DNA of 35,676 bases from Corynebacterium urealyticum (GCA_020741275.1 DYZK01000041.1:1-35676), one strand, 5' to 3'. Counted from the stretch's first letter, positions 19,801 through 29,794 are shown. Notes: a model not told the origin generated them from the letters alone. Translations and numbers: made by a program.

Positions 19801-20383
19801 CGGCCTTCTTAGCTTCCGCCTTCTTGTTGGCGGCACGCGTGGTGCTCGGCTTCTTGCCAGCGGCCTTCTTGTCAGCCTGCTGCGTACTCTTTTGGGCGCT
19901 CTTGCGGGCGCCCTTCTTAGGCTCAGCCTTCTTCTGCTGTTCCTGCTGTTCAGCGGTCTCTGGGGCGACGTCCTGCTCCGGAGTCTCCTGCGTGGGCGCA
20001 GCCTTCGCCGTCGCGGCCTTCTTCGCGCTCTTCTTGGCGGTTGCCTTCTTAGCGGCGGTCTTCTTGGCAGTACGCTTCTTGGCCCCGGCCTTGGCAGCAG
20101 CGGACTCCGCCTCGTCAGCCTCCTGCTTCGCCGCGGGCTGCTCAGACTGGGTTACCCCTCCCCCAGCAGCTAGGCGAGAGACCACGTCGGTAGCCTCCTC
20201 GTTCGACAGCGTCGAGGAGGGCACCTTACCGGTGATCCCGAACTCCCCCAGCACGGTGATGAACTCCTTGCTGGTGATCCCCAGTTCCTTGGCGACCGAG
20301 TGCACGCGCACCCGTCGACCGAAACTTTCAGTATTAATTTTTCCGGCCGATTCAATCAGCGCTGGTTCCGGCGTAAAAGCCAC
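16859..20383 (-). CDS. rne: Ribonuclease E/G with IF2_N-like head and long basic flanks
   Basis: An 1174-residue endoribonuclease of the RNase E/G family, the main enzyme of mRNA decay and rRNA processing in actinobacteria. The conserved core is at about 370-790: S1 segment IGNIYLGRVQNVLASMEAAF (405-424), metal-binding aspartates D673 (VIDVNTG) and D717 (VVDFID), and the zinc-link cysteines C775 and C778. Residues 24-73 resemble the IF2_N fold. Residues 100-200 are lysine/alanine repeats like histone H1. The tail after 795 is Arg/Gly/Gln-rich and disordered, with RRVVR-type motifs at 966-975, 1029-1034 and 1164-1169, and a related one at 234-243. GTG start with AAGGAG five bases upstream. Core and catalytic residues are intact. 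Confidence 0.95.
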   Translation of the reverse strand: MAFTPEPALIESAGKINTESFGRRVRVHSVAKELGITSKEFITVLGEFGITGKVPSSTLSNEEATDVVSRLAAGGGVTQSEQPAAKQEADEAESAAAKAGAKKRTAKKTAAKKATAKKSAKKAATAKAAPTQETPEQDVAPETAEQQEQQKKAEPKKGARKSAQKSTQQADKKAAGKKPSTTRAANKKAEAKKAEAEKVPHQSAEEAPAQAESPVVNTSENQASTNEATPQPTRRRVRRIVRRVGSRAIQQDSAEAKAEPSDEGSKQQAPSKKAEAKKAAPKKKEQKAQQPNPEPQTATEEDISADQLHPGEREEADIVDEPVRLKGSTRLESKRRWREENRERGRHKAISRSEFLARRESVHRQMMVRDAERHDHTGLTTQVGVVEDGQLVEHFVTSDTQQSMIGNIYLGRVQNVLASMEAAFIDIGTGRNAVLYASEVNWHSPHLHSKSRRIDQALRSGDQVMVQVIKDPVGHKGARLTNRISFAGRYLVYFPGGTTAGISRKLPEAERKRLKEILQRVVPGQGGAIIRTAAENVAEELIEEDVNRLHKQWLNIEKTEAKERKSKGAKPVALYEEPNMLITVIRDLFNEDFSELLVEGDKSWRMVRDYMGRMAPELMDRVHKWHPEHHADEDVFAAHRLDDQLAKALSRKVWLPSGGHLVIDHTEAMTVIDVNTGSFVGSGGNLEETVTENNLEAAEEIVRQMRLRDIGGMIVVDFIDMVLEENQDLVLRRLIEYLGRDRTHHKVSEVTSLGLVQITRKRLGAGLLETFSTTCECCDGRGVIVHPDPVEQDFSEEPERRRRSSRGNGRGRDERGSKEHRNGQGKEQHQDGRGDQEPKNQGRDEQRDQRSEGAKRREDKGSKSKSSNGKGRGDSQDHRNPEGQERRSGKQHQDSRAGSEPAADLGGEQKQEARTSRRGGRRSVQRRTGSSVKDATARNEQGSAEKKQLADRSGEASQADQKRAPRRVVRRIVRRTAPSPQRGSAGERRSAANADAPELKISSREDRGSDQRGEQQKSESGSQGARRRGRRVVRSRPAVRQSGTRQAGEQNSHKKGQNDQRSGQKRGSEGDRRSSGTRRSGTRGAGKYGANTYEEAVKEFENSPRRRRRTRGNSVSDRRPQPEEFGQQAEVDQAKEELKRESRITGKSEQPAQRESRGRTRGRRRRVVRSNPRR
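19784..20086 (-). repeat. Lysine/alanine repeat segment within rne
   Basis: Codes for residues 100-200, made of degenerate AKK, KKA and AEAKK units. The DNA is a run of degenerate GCC-AAG-AAG-type codons. Confidence 0.7.
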
Positions 20384-20710
20384 ATTTCTCCTTGAAAGAT
20401 TTTCTCGCGCTAGCTGGCGGCGTCCTTAAAGAAAAAGATCGAAAACTGCAGCGGTCCAGTCGAAACGACCGCCGCCGCGCCAGCCAGGCACTCGAGCGCC
20501 ACCGGGCCGGGCACCTCAGCGGATGCCTGGCGATGGGGATGTGCTCGCAAACGATGTTTAAGTGTGATGGATTAGCCCTGACCTGACCGCATCGTCGTTG
20601 TGGGTGACGGTGAAGGAAAATCCTGTCCCCCATCTTGTCATAACTTCCCCCGCTATGAGGGAGCCGGCATCGCGAGAGGTCGTGTCTGGGGAGGTTGCTA
20701 CGCTGATGGA
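20384..20710. other. Divergent region between rne and a membrane-protein gene, structured rne leader
   Basis: A 327-base gap with no coding frame I trust. It holds two inverted repeats: GCGGTC/GACCGC (20451-20456 and 20467-20472) and a perfect 8-bp pair GCCAGGCA/TGCCTGGC (20483-20490 and 20524-20531) with GC-rich palindromic sequence between. These lie 70-150 bases before the rne GTG and would fold in its leader RNA. At the right end TACGCT (20699-20704) is a possible -10 of the plus-strand gene. Confidence 0.5.
20699..20704 (+). promoter_or_regulatory. Putative -10 box (TACGCT) of the membrane-protein gene
   Basis: Fits TANNNT and lies six bases before the ATG at 20711, suggesting leaderless transcription. 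Confidence 0.35.
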
Positions 20711-21496
20711 ATGTTCCAGATCAGCGAAAAGCAGCTTCGTGAGCACTACGCGAAGCATCAACCTTCCACTGTGCTCGGGTGGACCCTCGGCGTAGCCTGG
20801 ACGCTCGTCGTCATCGCCTGTTCCGCCCTGCCACACGTCTGGATGGGCTTCGTGGCGATCGCCTTCCTGCTCGGACTGCTGGTCTTCGGCTACATGAAAT
20901 TCTTCAACCGCCATGGCTACCGCATGAACGACTACGACCCCCTCAAGCCGGACGTGAAGCTGCAACGGACCGAGTTCAACTGGCGCGAAGTGCTGCGCTT
21001 CGTTGTCCCATATTTCGCGGCCTACGTGGCGCTGAGCATCGCACAGTCCACGGCACCGTGGGTGGTCGTTATTCCAGTAGCGATCGCCACCGGCCTGGGG
21101 ATGGTCTGGTATTTCACTTCGGGGGCGCACCAGCCGACTCATTACGCGGCACCACCGCAACTCTTCGGCGATGCGGACGATGATTCCGCACCGGTGGGGT
21201 CTGGCAAGGTCTTCGAAGGACCGGATGCCATCGTTGCATTCATGCATTCCGATGAGCTCGTGCCCGGCATCTATCAGCGCCTGGAAAGCGAGCTCGTGGC
21301 GGAGCTGGTCGCGGGCGGGGCTGTCGAGCACGAGGTCAAGGCCGCTCTCAACGAGGCCGATGCCCACGGACGCGTGGTGCGGATCCGCGAGATGCGCCAC
21401 CGCGGTAGTAGCGACCAATGGCTGACGCTGACCCAGGAAGCCAGCCAGAGGTACCAGGACAGCATCCGCGCCGGCGGTGATCTAGCGAGCCAGTAG
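20711..21496 (+). CDS. Four-helix membrane protein with a cytosolic winged-helix-like tail
   Basis: I do not recognise a named family. The 261-residue product has two pairs of hydrophobic helices (about 21-40, 44-64, 95-113, 116-135), joined by a basic/polar loop, then a short acidic linker (153-165) and a soluble tail (168-261). The end of the tail, EVKAALNEADAHGRVVRIRE followed by SDQWLTLTQEASQRYQD (235-250), has the pattern of the last helix, wing and LT-turn of MarR/PadR-type winged helices; this is inference. Upstream in-frame codons exist back to 20600, but the ATG at 20711 starts directly before the first amphipathic segment and fits the -10 geometry. It sits between rne and ndk, convergent with ndk, at a place that is gene-free in M. 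tuberculosis. Confidence 0.75.
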   Translation: MFQISEKQLREHYAKHQPSTVLGWTLGVAWTLVVIACSALPHVWMGFVAIAFLLGLLVFGYMKFFNRHGYRMNDYDPLKPDVKLQRTEFNWREVLRFVVPYFAAYVALSIAQSTAPWVVVIPVAIATGLGMVWYFTSGAHQPTHYAAPPQLFGDADDDSAPVGSGKVFEGPDAIVAFMHSDELVPGIYQRLESELVAELVAGGAVEHEVKAALNEADAHGRVVRIREMRHRGSSDQWLTLTQEASQRYQDSIRAGGDLASQ

Positions 21497-21520
21497 CGGC
21501 ACCGCTGACCCGCAGCATAA

Positions 21521-21561
21521 GAAAACGTCCCGGCACACCCACATGGGCTCGCCGGGACGTT
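21521..21561 (-). terminator. Terminator of ndk
   Basis: Perfect 11-bp stem AACGTCCCGGC (21524-21534) with GCCGGGACGTT (21551-21561). On the minus strand the stem is followed by a T-rich run (TTTTCTT), so it ends ndk; it may also serve the convergent plus-strand gene less efficiently. Confidence 0.85.
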
Positions 21562-21576
21562 GTGCTGTGAAAGGTA

Positions 21577-21987
21577 TTACAGGTTCGGGAACCAGATAGC
21601 GATCTCGCGCTCAGCGGACTCCGGGGAGTCGGAGCCGTGGACGACGTTCTCGCCGACGGTCAGTGCGAAGTCGCCGCGGATGGTGCCCGGGGTGGCTGCC
21701 TCGACCGGGTGGGTGCCACCAGCCAGCTGACGCCAAGCAGCGATAGCGGACTCGCCCTCGACGATGCCGGCGACCAGTGGTGCGGAGGTGATGAAGTCCA
21801 CGAGCTCGCCGAAGAACGGCTTGTCCTTGTGCTCCTCGTAGTGCTTCTCTGCGGTTGCGCGGTCTGCGGTGCGCAGGTCCATCTCGACGAGCTTCAGGCC
21901 CTTGCGCTCGATGCGGGAGATGATCTCTCCGACATGGCCGTTCTTGACGCCGTCCGGCTTAATGAGAATGAGAGTGCGTTCAGTCAT
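21577..21987 (-). CDS. ndk: Nucleoside diphosphate kinase
   Basis: A 136-residue kinase that balances NTP and dNTP pools. [18 protein letters not shown] is the N-terminal signature and the active-site histidine is in [17 protein letters not shown]. Length is standard. The ATG has AGGAG only one base away, too close for normal use; TATTCT at 21995-22000 lies seven bases before the ATG, so initiation on a leaderless mRNA is plausible. The following hairpin and the divergent gene upstream make it a single-gene unit. Confidence 0.98.
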   Translation of the reverse strand: MTERTLILIKPDGVKNGHVGEIISRIERKGLKLVEMDLRTADRATAEKHYEEHKDKPFFGELVDFITSAPLVAGIVEGESAIAAWRQLAGGTHPVEAATPGTIRGDFALTVGENVVHGSDSPESAEREIAIWFPNL

Positions 21988-21994
21988 GCTCCTA

Positions 21995-22000
21995 AGAATA
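21995..22000 (-). promoter_or_regulatory. Putative -10 box (TATTCT) of ndk
   Basis: Good TANNNT match on the minus strand, seven bases from the ndk ATG. No -35 consensus. Confidence 0.4.
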
Positions 22001-22152
22001 GCGAATCCTTAAGCCCCTCGCCCACCCTGAACCTCCCTTTGCCCCCTGCCTTCCGATCTCTTGCGCTAGTGCAACGCAAATAGCGAAATAATTTTAAAGA
22101 CGGACACTACCATCGGTGAGACATAGATCACATGACACTGAAGGAGGCGGGC

Positions 22153-23675
22153 ATGGCCCCCAAGATCTACACCAGCCCATACCCCAGTTTGGACTACCCC
22201 AACACCGACGTTTTCGACCTCATCTTCGGTGACCTCGACGAAGAAGAAACAGCACTACCCGCCATCACCGAACTCTCCACTGGATCGACGGCCACCTACG
22301 GCGAGCTCAAAGAATTCTCCGAGACCATCGCCGCTGAACTCACGTCTCGAGGCATCGGCGAGGGTGACGTGGTCGCCCTCCAGGTGCCCAACTCCATCAA
22401 CTTCGCCGCCAGTCTGCTTGGCATTCTGCGGGCGGGCGCTATCGTCAACCCGATCGGCATGCTCATGAACCAGGCAGACGTGGAACACATCGTCGAGGCT
22501 GCCGGAGCCAAGTTGTTCATCGGCCCGACCAACATGGAGCAGCTCCCGCAGATTTTCTCCATGGAGCTCGCAGCCCTGCAAGACGCCCCGAAACCAGCTC
22601 CAGAGGTCACCATCGACCCTAACTCGGTTGCCGCTGTCCCATTCTCTTCCGGCACCACCGGGTTGCCGAAGGGCGTGCAGTTGACCCACCACAACCTCAC
22701 CAGCAACTTGATGCACGTCCGGGAAATGATTGAGCGTTCCGGAATTGAAGCGCGCACAAACACCCTGAGTGTGCTGCCGTTCTCCCATATCTACGGCTTG
22801 ACGGTCCTGCTTCTCGGCCCGCTGCTACACCGCCACCACATTTTCACCATGCCGAAATTCGACATCGAGCAGTTTCTGCGTGCCCACGCTGAACGCGCGA
22901 TCGAATTCACGTTCATCGCCCCTCCGATGGCCATCGCGATGGCCAAAGCCCCGGAAATCGACCCGGCATGGTTTTCTGCTTCCAAGCTCATGGTTTCCTC
23001 CGCGGCGCCGATCGACGCTCCGATTATGCGTGCGGTCGAAGAGCGCCTCGACACAAAGGTCGTGCAGGGATGGGGCATGACTGAGGCCTCACCGCTGGTC
23101 GCCCTCAACCTCCATGGCGACGCCGACCACTCCAGCGTTGGCAAGCCAGTGGCAGACACAGAAATCCGTCTGGTGGATATCGACACTCTTGAGGACGTTC
23201 CCGAGGGCGAGGCCGGCGAAGTTCTCGTGCGCGGCCCGCAGGTAATGAAGGGCTACTTGAACAACGAGCAAGCCAACGCCGAAACTCTCATCGAAGGCGG
23301 TTGGCTGCGTACCGGCGACATCGCCCACTTCGGAGAAGATGGCGGGCTGCGAATCGTTGACCGCGCCAAGGAAGTAATTAAGTACAAGGGCTATCAAGTC
23401 GCGCCGGCCGAGTTGGAAAGCCTTCTGCTTTCCCACCCGGATATCGCAGACGTCGGTGTCGTCGGCGCGGAGCGCGATGGCCTGGAGATCCCGCGCGCAT
23501 TCGTCGTAACTCGTGAGGGCTCCGAGCTGGGGCACAGGAGCTCATGGGCTGGGTCGCCGACCGCGTGACCCCATACAAGAAGATCCGCGCCGTGGAGTTC
23601 GTTGATGCCATCCCGAAAAACGCAACCGGCAAGACCCTGCGCCGCGAGCTGGCGAAGGTCCCCTTCGAGAGCTAG
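22153..23675 (+). pseudogene. AMP-dependent acyl-CoA synthetase (4-coumarate-CoA ligase-like), frameshifted near the 3' end
   Basis: A member of the ANL adenylate-forming family, which activates a carboxylic acid with ATP and joins it to CoA; substrate unknown. Motifs: SSGTTGLPKG (165-174), GWGMTEASP (from 306), RTGD, then KEVIKYKGYQVAP. The frame runs out after 471 residues at 23568. From about 23532 a second frame continues with AQELMGWVADRVTPYKK and NATGKTLRREL to a stop at 23673-23675, exactly the expected C-terminus including the adenylation lysine. One extra G in the GGGG run at 23529-23532 would restore a 507-residue enzyme. Start: ATG at 22153, with AAGGAGG five bases upstream (22141-22147), preferred over 22132. 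Real mutation or homopolymer sequencing error cannot be told apart. Confidence 0.82.
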
Positions 23676-23706
23676 CAGGCCCGCGCTGCACACGGCATAA
23701 AAGCCT

Positions 23707-23749
23707 AAGCCTCCCCGACCCGCCCGACGTTGGGCTGGTGGGGAGGCTT
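23707..23749 (-). terminator. Terminator of the valS-folC-DUF4233 unit
   Basis: AAGCCTCCCC (23707-23716) pairs with GGGGAGGCTT (23740-23749), with inner ACC/GGT and GCCC/GGGC pairs. On the minus strand it is followed by AGGCTTTTATG. It lies between two convergent genes. Confidence 0.75.
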
Positions 23750-23766
23750 CGCGCTCGCGGAGGAAG

Positions 23767-24195
23767 CTAGACGTGCTGGCTCGGCAGCAGGCCGCGCCGC
23801 ATGCGCTCCTGGACCACCTTGCGCAGGTGGTAGATGTACCACCACACGCCGATGAAGATCAGGGCCATCACGCCGATCACCAGGTTGGCGAAGACCCCGA
23901 TCAGGGCCAGGATCTGCAGGCCCCAGTTGATCTTGTCCGCAGAGTCAGCCTTCTGCATGAAGGCCGCCGCAAACATCAGCACCGCCACGGCTAGGACGTA
24001 GCCGAATTGCAACCAGACCGGGCCCAGCCCCGAATCCACGCGGCCGACCACGGTCAGCCCCAGCAACATGACGATCCCCTCCAGGATCAGGGTGCCCGCC
24101 ATGACCCCGCGAATGCCCTTCATCGGGTCATTGGCTGGGGCGTGCCCTGGGCCGAGTGGCCCCATCTCCAGTTCTTCAGCCGGCTTGCGCGCCAT
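23767..24195 (-). CDS. DUF4233 family membrane protein (Rv2446c-like)
   Basis: A 142-residue protein with four hydrophobic segments (about 30-48, 60-80, 90-107 and 107-122) and a basic C-terminus (HLRKVVQERMRRG). Function is unknown. Family membership is judged from the TM layout, the N-terminal DPMKGIRGVMAGTLILE motif and the fixed position after folC, as in M. tuberculosis. The ATG is preceded by AGGAGGAG. It starts 32 bases after folC and is very likely co-transcribed with valS-folC. Confidence 0.85.
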   Translation of the reverse strand: MARKPAEELEMGPLGPGHAPANDPMKGIRGVMAGTLILEGIVMLLGLTVVGRVDSGLGPVWLQFGYVLAVAVLMFAAAFMQKADSADKINWGLQILALIGVFANLVIGVMALIFIGVWWYIYHLRKVVQERMRRGLLPSQHV

Positions 24196-24227
24196 CTGCT
24201 TCCACTCCTCCTGTGTACTCGAGCGTT

Positions 24228-25865
24228 CTACTCGGGTTTCTTGGCGAACAGCGTTCGCGCCTCACCTGCGGTCACCACGGAGCCGGTGACCAGCACTCCG
24301 GCCCCGGCTAGCATGCCATCGCTATCGTCCTCAGCCAACTGGATGGCGGTCTCCACCGCAGTCGGCAGCTGCTCGGCTACGTGGACCCGTTCCTCCCCGA
24401 AGGCATCCCGGGCATACTCGGCTAGCACATCCACCGGCAGGGCGCGCGGGGACTGCACCTCCGTGATGACGACGTCGTCGAGGACAGGCTCGAGCGCGGC
24501 GAGGATGCCGCGGGCGTCCTTGTCCCCCAGGACCGCGACCACGCCGATGAGGCGGCGGAAGTCGAAGTCCCGGTCCACGGCCTTCGCCAAGGCTGCTGCG
24601 CCGTGCGGGTTGTGGGAGGCGTCGATGAACACGCTCGGGGTGGCACGCACGCGCTCCAGCCGACCAGGGGATGCCACGGTGGCAAAGCCCTCGCGCACCT
24701 TGTCGACGTCCAGCTGGCGGTCGCCGCCAGCTCCGAAGAAGGCCTCCACCGCGGCCAGGGCGGTCGCAGCATTCCGGGCCTGGTGCTCGCCGGACAGCGG
24801 CAGGAAGATGTCGTCGTAAGTCCCGGCCAGCCCCTTGATGGTCAGACGCTGACCACCCACCGCGACGGTGGATTCCACGGCACCGAACTCGGCTCCGGCG
24901 CGAGCGACCGCGGCGTCGACCTCGACCGCACGCTCCAGCAGCACGCGCATCGCCTCGGGCTCCTGCTCCGAGATGATCGCGATATTCTCCGGCGGAGTGA
25001 GCAGATCCTCCCGATCCCAGCGGGACTTGATGATGCCCGCCTTCTCACCAGCGATCTCGGTGAGGGTATCGCCGAGGAAGTCCGTGTGGTCCATGCCGAT
25101 GGGCGTGATCACGGAGACGTCGGAGTTCACGACATTCGTCGCGTCCCAAGTTCCGCCCATGCCGGTTTCGATGACGGCCACGTCCACCGGGGCGTCCGCA
25201 AAAGCGCTGTACGCGAGGGCGACCAGCACCTCAAACTTGCTCATCTGCGGGCCGCCCTCGGCGGTGGACTTCGCATCCACCATCTCCACCATCGGCTGGA
25301 TCTCCCGCCACATGCGGATGTAGTCCTGCGGGTGGATCGGCTCGCCGTCGACGGCGATACGCTCGGTGACTAACTGCAGGTGTGGGGAGGTCGTGCGCCC
25401 CGTGCGGCGGTGGAATGCCCGCAGCAAGGACTCGATCATCCGCACCACGGAGGTCTTGCCGTTGGTGCCGGCGACCTGAATGGTGGCAAAAGAGCGCTCC
25501 GGGTTGCCCAGCAGGTCCATGAGCATCTCAATGCGTTCCAGGGAGGGGTCGATCTTCGTCTCCGGCCAGCGCTGATTCAGCGCGGCTTCGACCGCGGCGA
25601 GGTCTGCCAGATCCTCCTCCGTGATGGGCCGAGGCGGCAGGGCGTCGTCGCCGCTTAGCTGGCCATCCTCCTCACCGGGCTTCGTGCCGGCGGCATCGAT
25701 GGGCAGCGCCAAGCCGTGCTCGTCGAGGCGCACGCCGCCGACAGCGGACGCAGCAACGGCCTCCTCCTGGCCGGTCAGCTCGGCCGCACCGGTGTCCCCT
25801 ACCTGGCCTTGGCCGTGATCCTCGGCCGGCGTGGTGTTGAAGTCACGATCCGTCGAATCGGTCAT
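24228..25865 (-). CDS. folC: Folylpolyglutamate synthase / dihydrofolate synthase
   Basis: Adds glutamate to dihydropteroate and folates. In this 545-residue protein the ATP P-loop VAGTNGKTS is at 131-139, and the signatures [12 protein letters not shown] and [24 protein letters not shown] follow; the C-terminal Rossmann domain includes DASHNPHGA. The first 80 residues are an acidic, low-complexity extension; the enzyme domain starts near [16 protein letters not shown]. The ATG overlaps the valS stop by 4 bp (ATGA), supporting this start and coupling. Confidence 0.95.
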   Translation of the reverse strand: MTDSTDRDFNTTPAEDHGQGQVGDTGAAELTGQEEAVAASAVGGVRLDEHGLALPIDAAGTKPGEEDGQLSGDDALPPRPITEEDLADLAAVEAALNQRWPETKIDPSLERIEMLMDLLGNPERSFATIQVAGTNGKTSVVRMIESLLRAFHRRTGRTTSPHLQLVTERIAVDGEPIHPQDYIRMWREIQPMVEMVDAKSTAEGGPQMSKFEVLVALAYSAFADAPVDVAVIETGMGGTWDATNVVNSDVSVITPIGMDHTDFLGDTLTEIAGEKAGIIKSRWDREDLLTPPENIAIISEQEPEAMRVLLERAVEVDAAVARAGAEFGAVESTVAVGGQRLTIKGLAGTYDDIFLPLSGEHQARNAATALAAVEAFFGAGGDRQLDVDKVREGFATVASPGRLERVRATPSVFIDASHNPHGAAALAKAVDRDFDFRRLIGVVAVLGDKDARGILAALEPVLDDVVITEVQSPRALPVDVLAEYARDAFGEERVHVAEQLPTAVETAIQLAEDDSDGMLAGAGVLVTGSVVTAGEARTLFAKKPE

Positions 25866-28648
25866 TTCTTTGGCAGCCCCTCCAGACGGCGGGTGATGCG
25901 GTCAAACTCCTCCTGGGCCACGACCTGGCGTTCCTTGATATCCGCCACGACATGCTCCGGGGCCTTGTTCAGGAAGTTCTCGTTGCTGAGCTTCTTCGCT
26001 GCGTTATCCAGCTCCTTCTGAGCAATGGCGAGATCCTTTTCCAAGCGCTTGCGCTCGGCCTCAATGTCCACGGCGTCAGAGGTGTCCAGTTCGACGGTGA
26101 TCGTGGCCTGGCTGAGGCGCAGCTCAATGGAGGCGGTGGTCTCCCAGTCATCCCCCGGCTCCTCGAGACGGGCCAGGGAACGGATGGCTGCCTCTTCTTC
26201 CTCGAGGTCGACGGCGGCGAAGTCCAGGCGGCCCGGGACGCGCTGCTTCGGCTTGACACCCTGGTCGGCGCGGAAGCGGCGCAGCTCGGTGACCAGCTTC
26301 TCCAGGTCAGCCATGCGGCGGGCGGCGAGCTCGTCTGGCTCGGCACCGTTATTGGTCATGGACTGGTCTGGCCACTCGGCGATAACCAGGGACTCCGGGT
26401 AGCCCTCGACGTCCTTGGTCAGGGCGGTCCACAGGGTCTCCGTGACGAAAGGCATCGCCGGGTGCAGCAGGCGCAGCACCGCGTCGAGAACGCGGCCGAG
26501 CACCACCTGGGTATTCACACCGCGGGCGTACTCCTCCTCGGTGGCGGAATCCCAGTCGCGCGGGATCTGTACCTTCGCGATCTCCAGGTACCAGTCGCAG
26601 AACTCGCCCCAGGCGAACTTGTAGAGGTTCTCATTAGCCAGGGAGAACTCGTAGCGCTCCAGGGCATCGTCCACGAGGGCGCGCGCGGCCTCCAGTCGGT
26701 CCAGGATCCAGCGGTCCGCGTCGGTCAGCTCCTCGCGCGGCGGCAGCTCGCCGATCTGTGCACCGTTCATGAGCGCGAACTTGGTGGCGTTGTAGAGCTT
26801 CGTCGCGAAGTTACGGGAAGACTGCGCGGAGTGCTCCCCTACCGGAAGGTCCGCACCAGGGTTGGCACCACGAGCCAGGGTGAAGCGCAGCGCGTCAGCG
26901 CCATAGTCGCGCACCCAGTCCATCGGGTCGATGCCGTTGCCCAGGGACTTGGACATCTTGCGGCCGTGCTCATCACGGACGAGGCCGTGGAGGAAGACAT
27001 CCTTGAACGGCACCTGCGGGCGCCCGTCGCGGGCAGCCGGATCCTCGCCATTGGCCTTACCGTGCAGCGGGGAACCCTCGAGCGTGTCCGCGAAGGTAGC
27101 GAACATCATCATGCGGGCGACCCAGAAGAACAGAATGTCGTAGCCGGTAACCAGCACGGAGGTTGGGTAGAACTTCTGCAGGTCCGGGGTGTTCTCCGGC
27201 CAGCCCATCGTCGAGAACGGCCACAGGGCGGAGCTGAACCAGGTGTCCAGCACGTCCTCATCCTGGCGCCAGCCCTCGCCCGTCGGCGGCTCGTCGTCCG
27301 GGCCACAGCACACGACCTCGCCTTCCGGCCCGTACCAGATCGGGATACGGTGGCCCCACCACAGCTGGCGGGAAATGGTCCAGTCGTGCATGCTATCCAC
27401 CCAGTCGAACCAGCGTGGTTCCTGGGAGGCCGGGTAGATGGTCGTATCGCCCTCACGGACGGCGTCGCCGGACATCTTCGCCAGCTTCTTCACGTCCACC
27501 CACCACTGCAGGGAAAGCCGCGGTTCGATCGGCTCGCCGGAGCGCTCGGAGTGGCCGACGGAGTGCACGTAGGGGTGCTTGCGGGCCACCACGCGGCCCT
27601 GCTCCTCGAGGGCCAGGCGGATCTTCTCGCGGGCTTCGAAGCGGTCCATGCCATCGAACTGGGTGCCCGTACCGGAAACGTGGCCGGTCTCGTCGAGCAC
27701 CACCGGCATCGGCAGGTCGTGGCGTTGCCCCATCGCGAAGTCGTTCGGATCGTGCGCCGGGGTGATCTTCACCGCACCGGTGCCGAACTCCGGATCCACG
27801 TAGTCATCCGCGATGATCACCATCTCGCGGTGCGGCAGGAATGGGTGCGGCAGCGTGGTGCCGACGAGGTCGGCGTAGCGCTCGTCCTCCGGGTGCACCG
27901 CGACGGCCACGTCACCCAGCATCGTTTCCACGCGGGTGGTCGCGACGATGACGTGGGGCTCGTCGTCGTTGAGGGAACCGTAACGGAGGCTGACCAGCTC
28001 GCCCTCGACGTCCTCGTAGTTGACCTCGATGTCGGAGATGGCGGTCTGCAGCACCGGCGACCAGTTGACCATCCGGTTGGCCTGGTAGATCATGCCCTGG
28101 TCGAACAGGGCCTTGAAGATCGTCTGGACGGCGCGAGACAGGCCCTCGTCCAGGGTGAAGCGTTCGCGGGACCAGTCCACGGAGTCGCCAATGGCGCGCA
28201 TCTGCTGCTGGATCAGGCCGCCGTATTCGTCCTTCCACTCCCAGACGCGCTCGATGAACTCCTCGCGGCCGTAATCAAAGCGGTCCTTAGATTCGCGCTT
28301 CTTCAGGTCGGATTCCACGCGGGTCTGAGTGGCGATACCTGCGTGGTCGGAGCCCGGCAGCCACAGGACCTCGTAGCCCTGCATACGGCGGCGGCGGGAC
28401 ATCGCGTCGATCAGGGTGTGATCCAGCGCGTGGCCCATGTGCAGCCGGCCTGTGACGTTCGGCGGCGGCAGGACGATGGAGAACGGCGGCTTATCGCTTG
28501 CCGCATCGGCCTTAAAGTAGCCGGCCGAAACCCAGCCCTCATAGAGCTCCGATTCCACATCGGATGGGTTCCACTGATTGGGCAGCAGCTGCGAACGGTC
28601 CTCGCCGCGCTGGACACCCTGGGACGTTGCAGGAGTATTGCTGGTCAT
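25862..28648 (-). CDS. valS: Valyl-tRNA synthetase
   Basis: A 928-residue class I synthetase. The HIGH-type motif is HMGH at 70-73 within [15 protein letters not shown], the KMSKS motif lies near residue 565 ([10 protein letters not shown]), the editing domain lies between them, and the anticodon-binding domain and C-terminal coiled coil (last 70 residues, Lys/Glu-rich) complete it. Length and order are normal. AGGG precedes the ATG. No T-box is visible upstream. Downstream it overlaps folC by 4 bp. Confidence 0.98.
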   Translation of the reverse strand: MTSNTPATSQGVQRGEDRSQLLPNQWNPSDVESELYEGWVSAGYFKADAASDKPPFSIVLPPPNVTGRLHMGHALDHTLIDAMSRRRRMQGYEVLWLPGSDHAGIATQTRVESDLKKRESKDRFDYGREEFIERVWEWKDEYGGLIQQQMRAIGDSVDWSRERFTLDEGLSRAVQTIFKALFDQGMIYQANRMVNWSPVLQTAISDIEVNYEDVEGELVSLRYGSLNDDEPHVIVATTRVETMLGDVAVAVHPEDERYADLVGTTLPHPFLPHREMVIIADDYVDPEFGTGAVKITPAHDPNDFAMGQRHDLPMPVVLDETGHVSGTGTQFDGMDRFEAREKIRLALEEQGRVVARKHPYVHSVGHSERSGEPIEPRLSLQWWVDVKKLAKMSGDAVREGDTTIYPASQEPRWFDWVDSMHDWTISRQLWWGHRIPIWYGPEGEVVCCGPDDEPPTGEGWRQDEDVLDTWFSSALWPFSTMGWPENTPDLQKFYPTSVLVTGYDILFFWVARMMMFATFADTLEGSPLHGKANGEDPAARDGRPQVPFKDVFLHGLVRDEHGRKMSKSLGNGIDPMDWVRDYGADALRFTLARGANPGADLPVGEHSAQSSRNFATKLYNATKFALMNGAQIGELPPREELTDADRWILDRLEAARALVDDALERYEFSLANENLYKFAWGEFCDWYLEIAKVQIPRDWDSATEEEYARGVNTQVVLGRVLDAVLRLLHPAMPFVTETLWTALTKDVEGYPESLVIAEWPDQSMTNNGAEPDELAARRMADLEKLVTELRRFRADQGVKPKQRVPGRLDFAAVDLEEEEAAIRSLARLEEPGDDWETTASIELRLSQATITVELDTSDAVDIEAERKRLEKDLAIAQKELDNAAKKLSNENFLNKAPEHVVADIKERQVVAQEEFDRITRRLEGLPKK

Positions 28649-28695
28649 CGCACCCTGATCACTTACTCGGGGACAAATTCTGTTGAACTCGTCCC

Positions 28696-28701
28696 AGTGT
28701 A
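28696..28701 (-). promoter_or_regulatory. Putative -10 box (TACACT) of valS
   Basis: Minus-strand TANNNT hexamer about 48 bases before the valS ATG, giving a leader of about 40 bases. No -35 consensus. Confidence 0.3.
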
Positions 28702-28718
28702 GTAGACGGGGCAGACAC

Positions 28719-28754
28719 GGCTGGCAGCTCGTCGGCTAACGCGAGCCACCAGCC
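28719..28754 (-). terminator. Hairpin between mdh and valS
   Basis: GGCTGG (28719-28724) with CCAGCC (28749-28754) and an inner GAGCTC-type pairing. No T-tract follows on the minus strand, so mdh termination here would be weak. Confidence 0.35.
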
Positions 28755-28771
28755 TGCGAGGCAATGTGCCG

Positions 28772-29794
<1,023 letters not shown>

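Noticed and set aside
18008..20173. 721-codon open frame opposite rne
   Set aside because: Mirror of the lysine- and arginine-codon-rich rne sequence, giving leucine-rich nonsense. No ribosome-binding site or domain.
20558..21418. 286-codon minus-strand frame opposite the membrane-protein gene
   Set aside because: The plus-strand frame has membrane helices, a matching promoter geometry and a terminator arrangement; the minus frame has no domain.
23529..23568. Programmed ribosomal frameshift in the acyl-CoA synthetase
   Set aside because: No slippery heptamer, no stimulatory hairpin or internal Shine-Dalgarno at a suitable distance; a one-base deletion or sequencing error explains it more simply.
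25952..28702. 916-codon open frame on the plus strand, opposite valS
   Set aside because: Produced by strong GC bias at third codon positions of valS; composition is Val/Leu/Arg/His-rich with no domain, and valS is fully supported.
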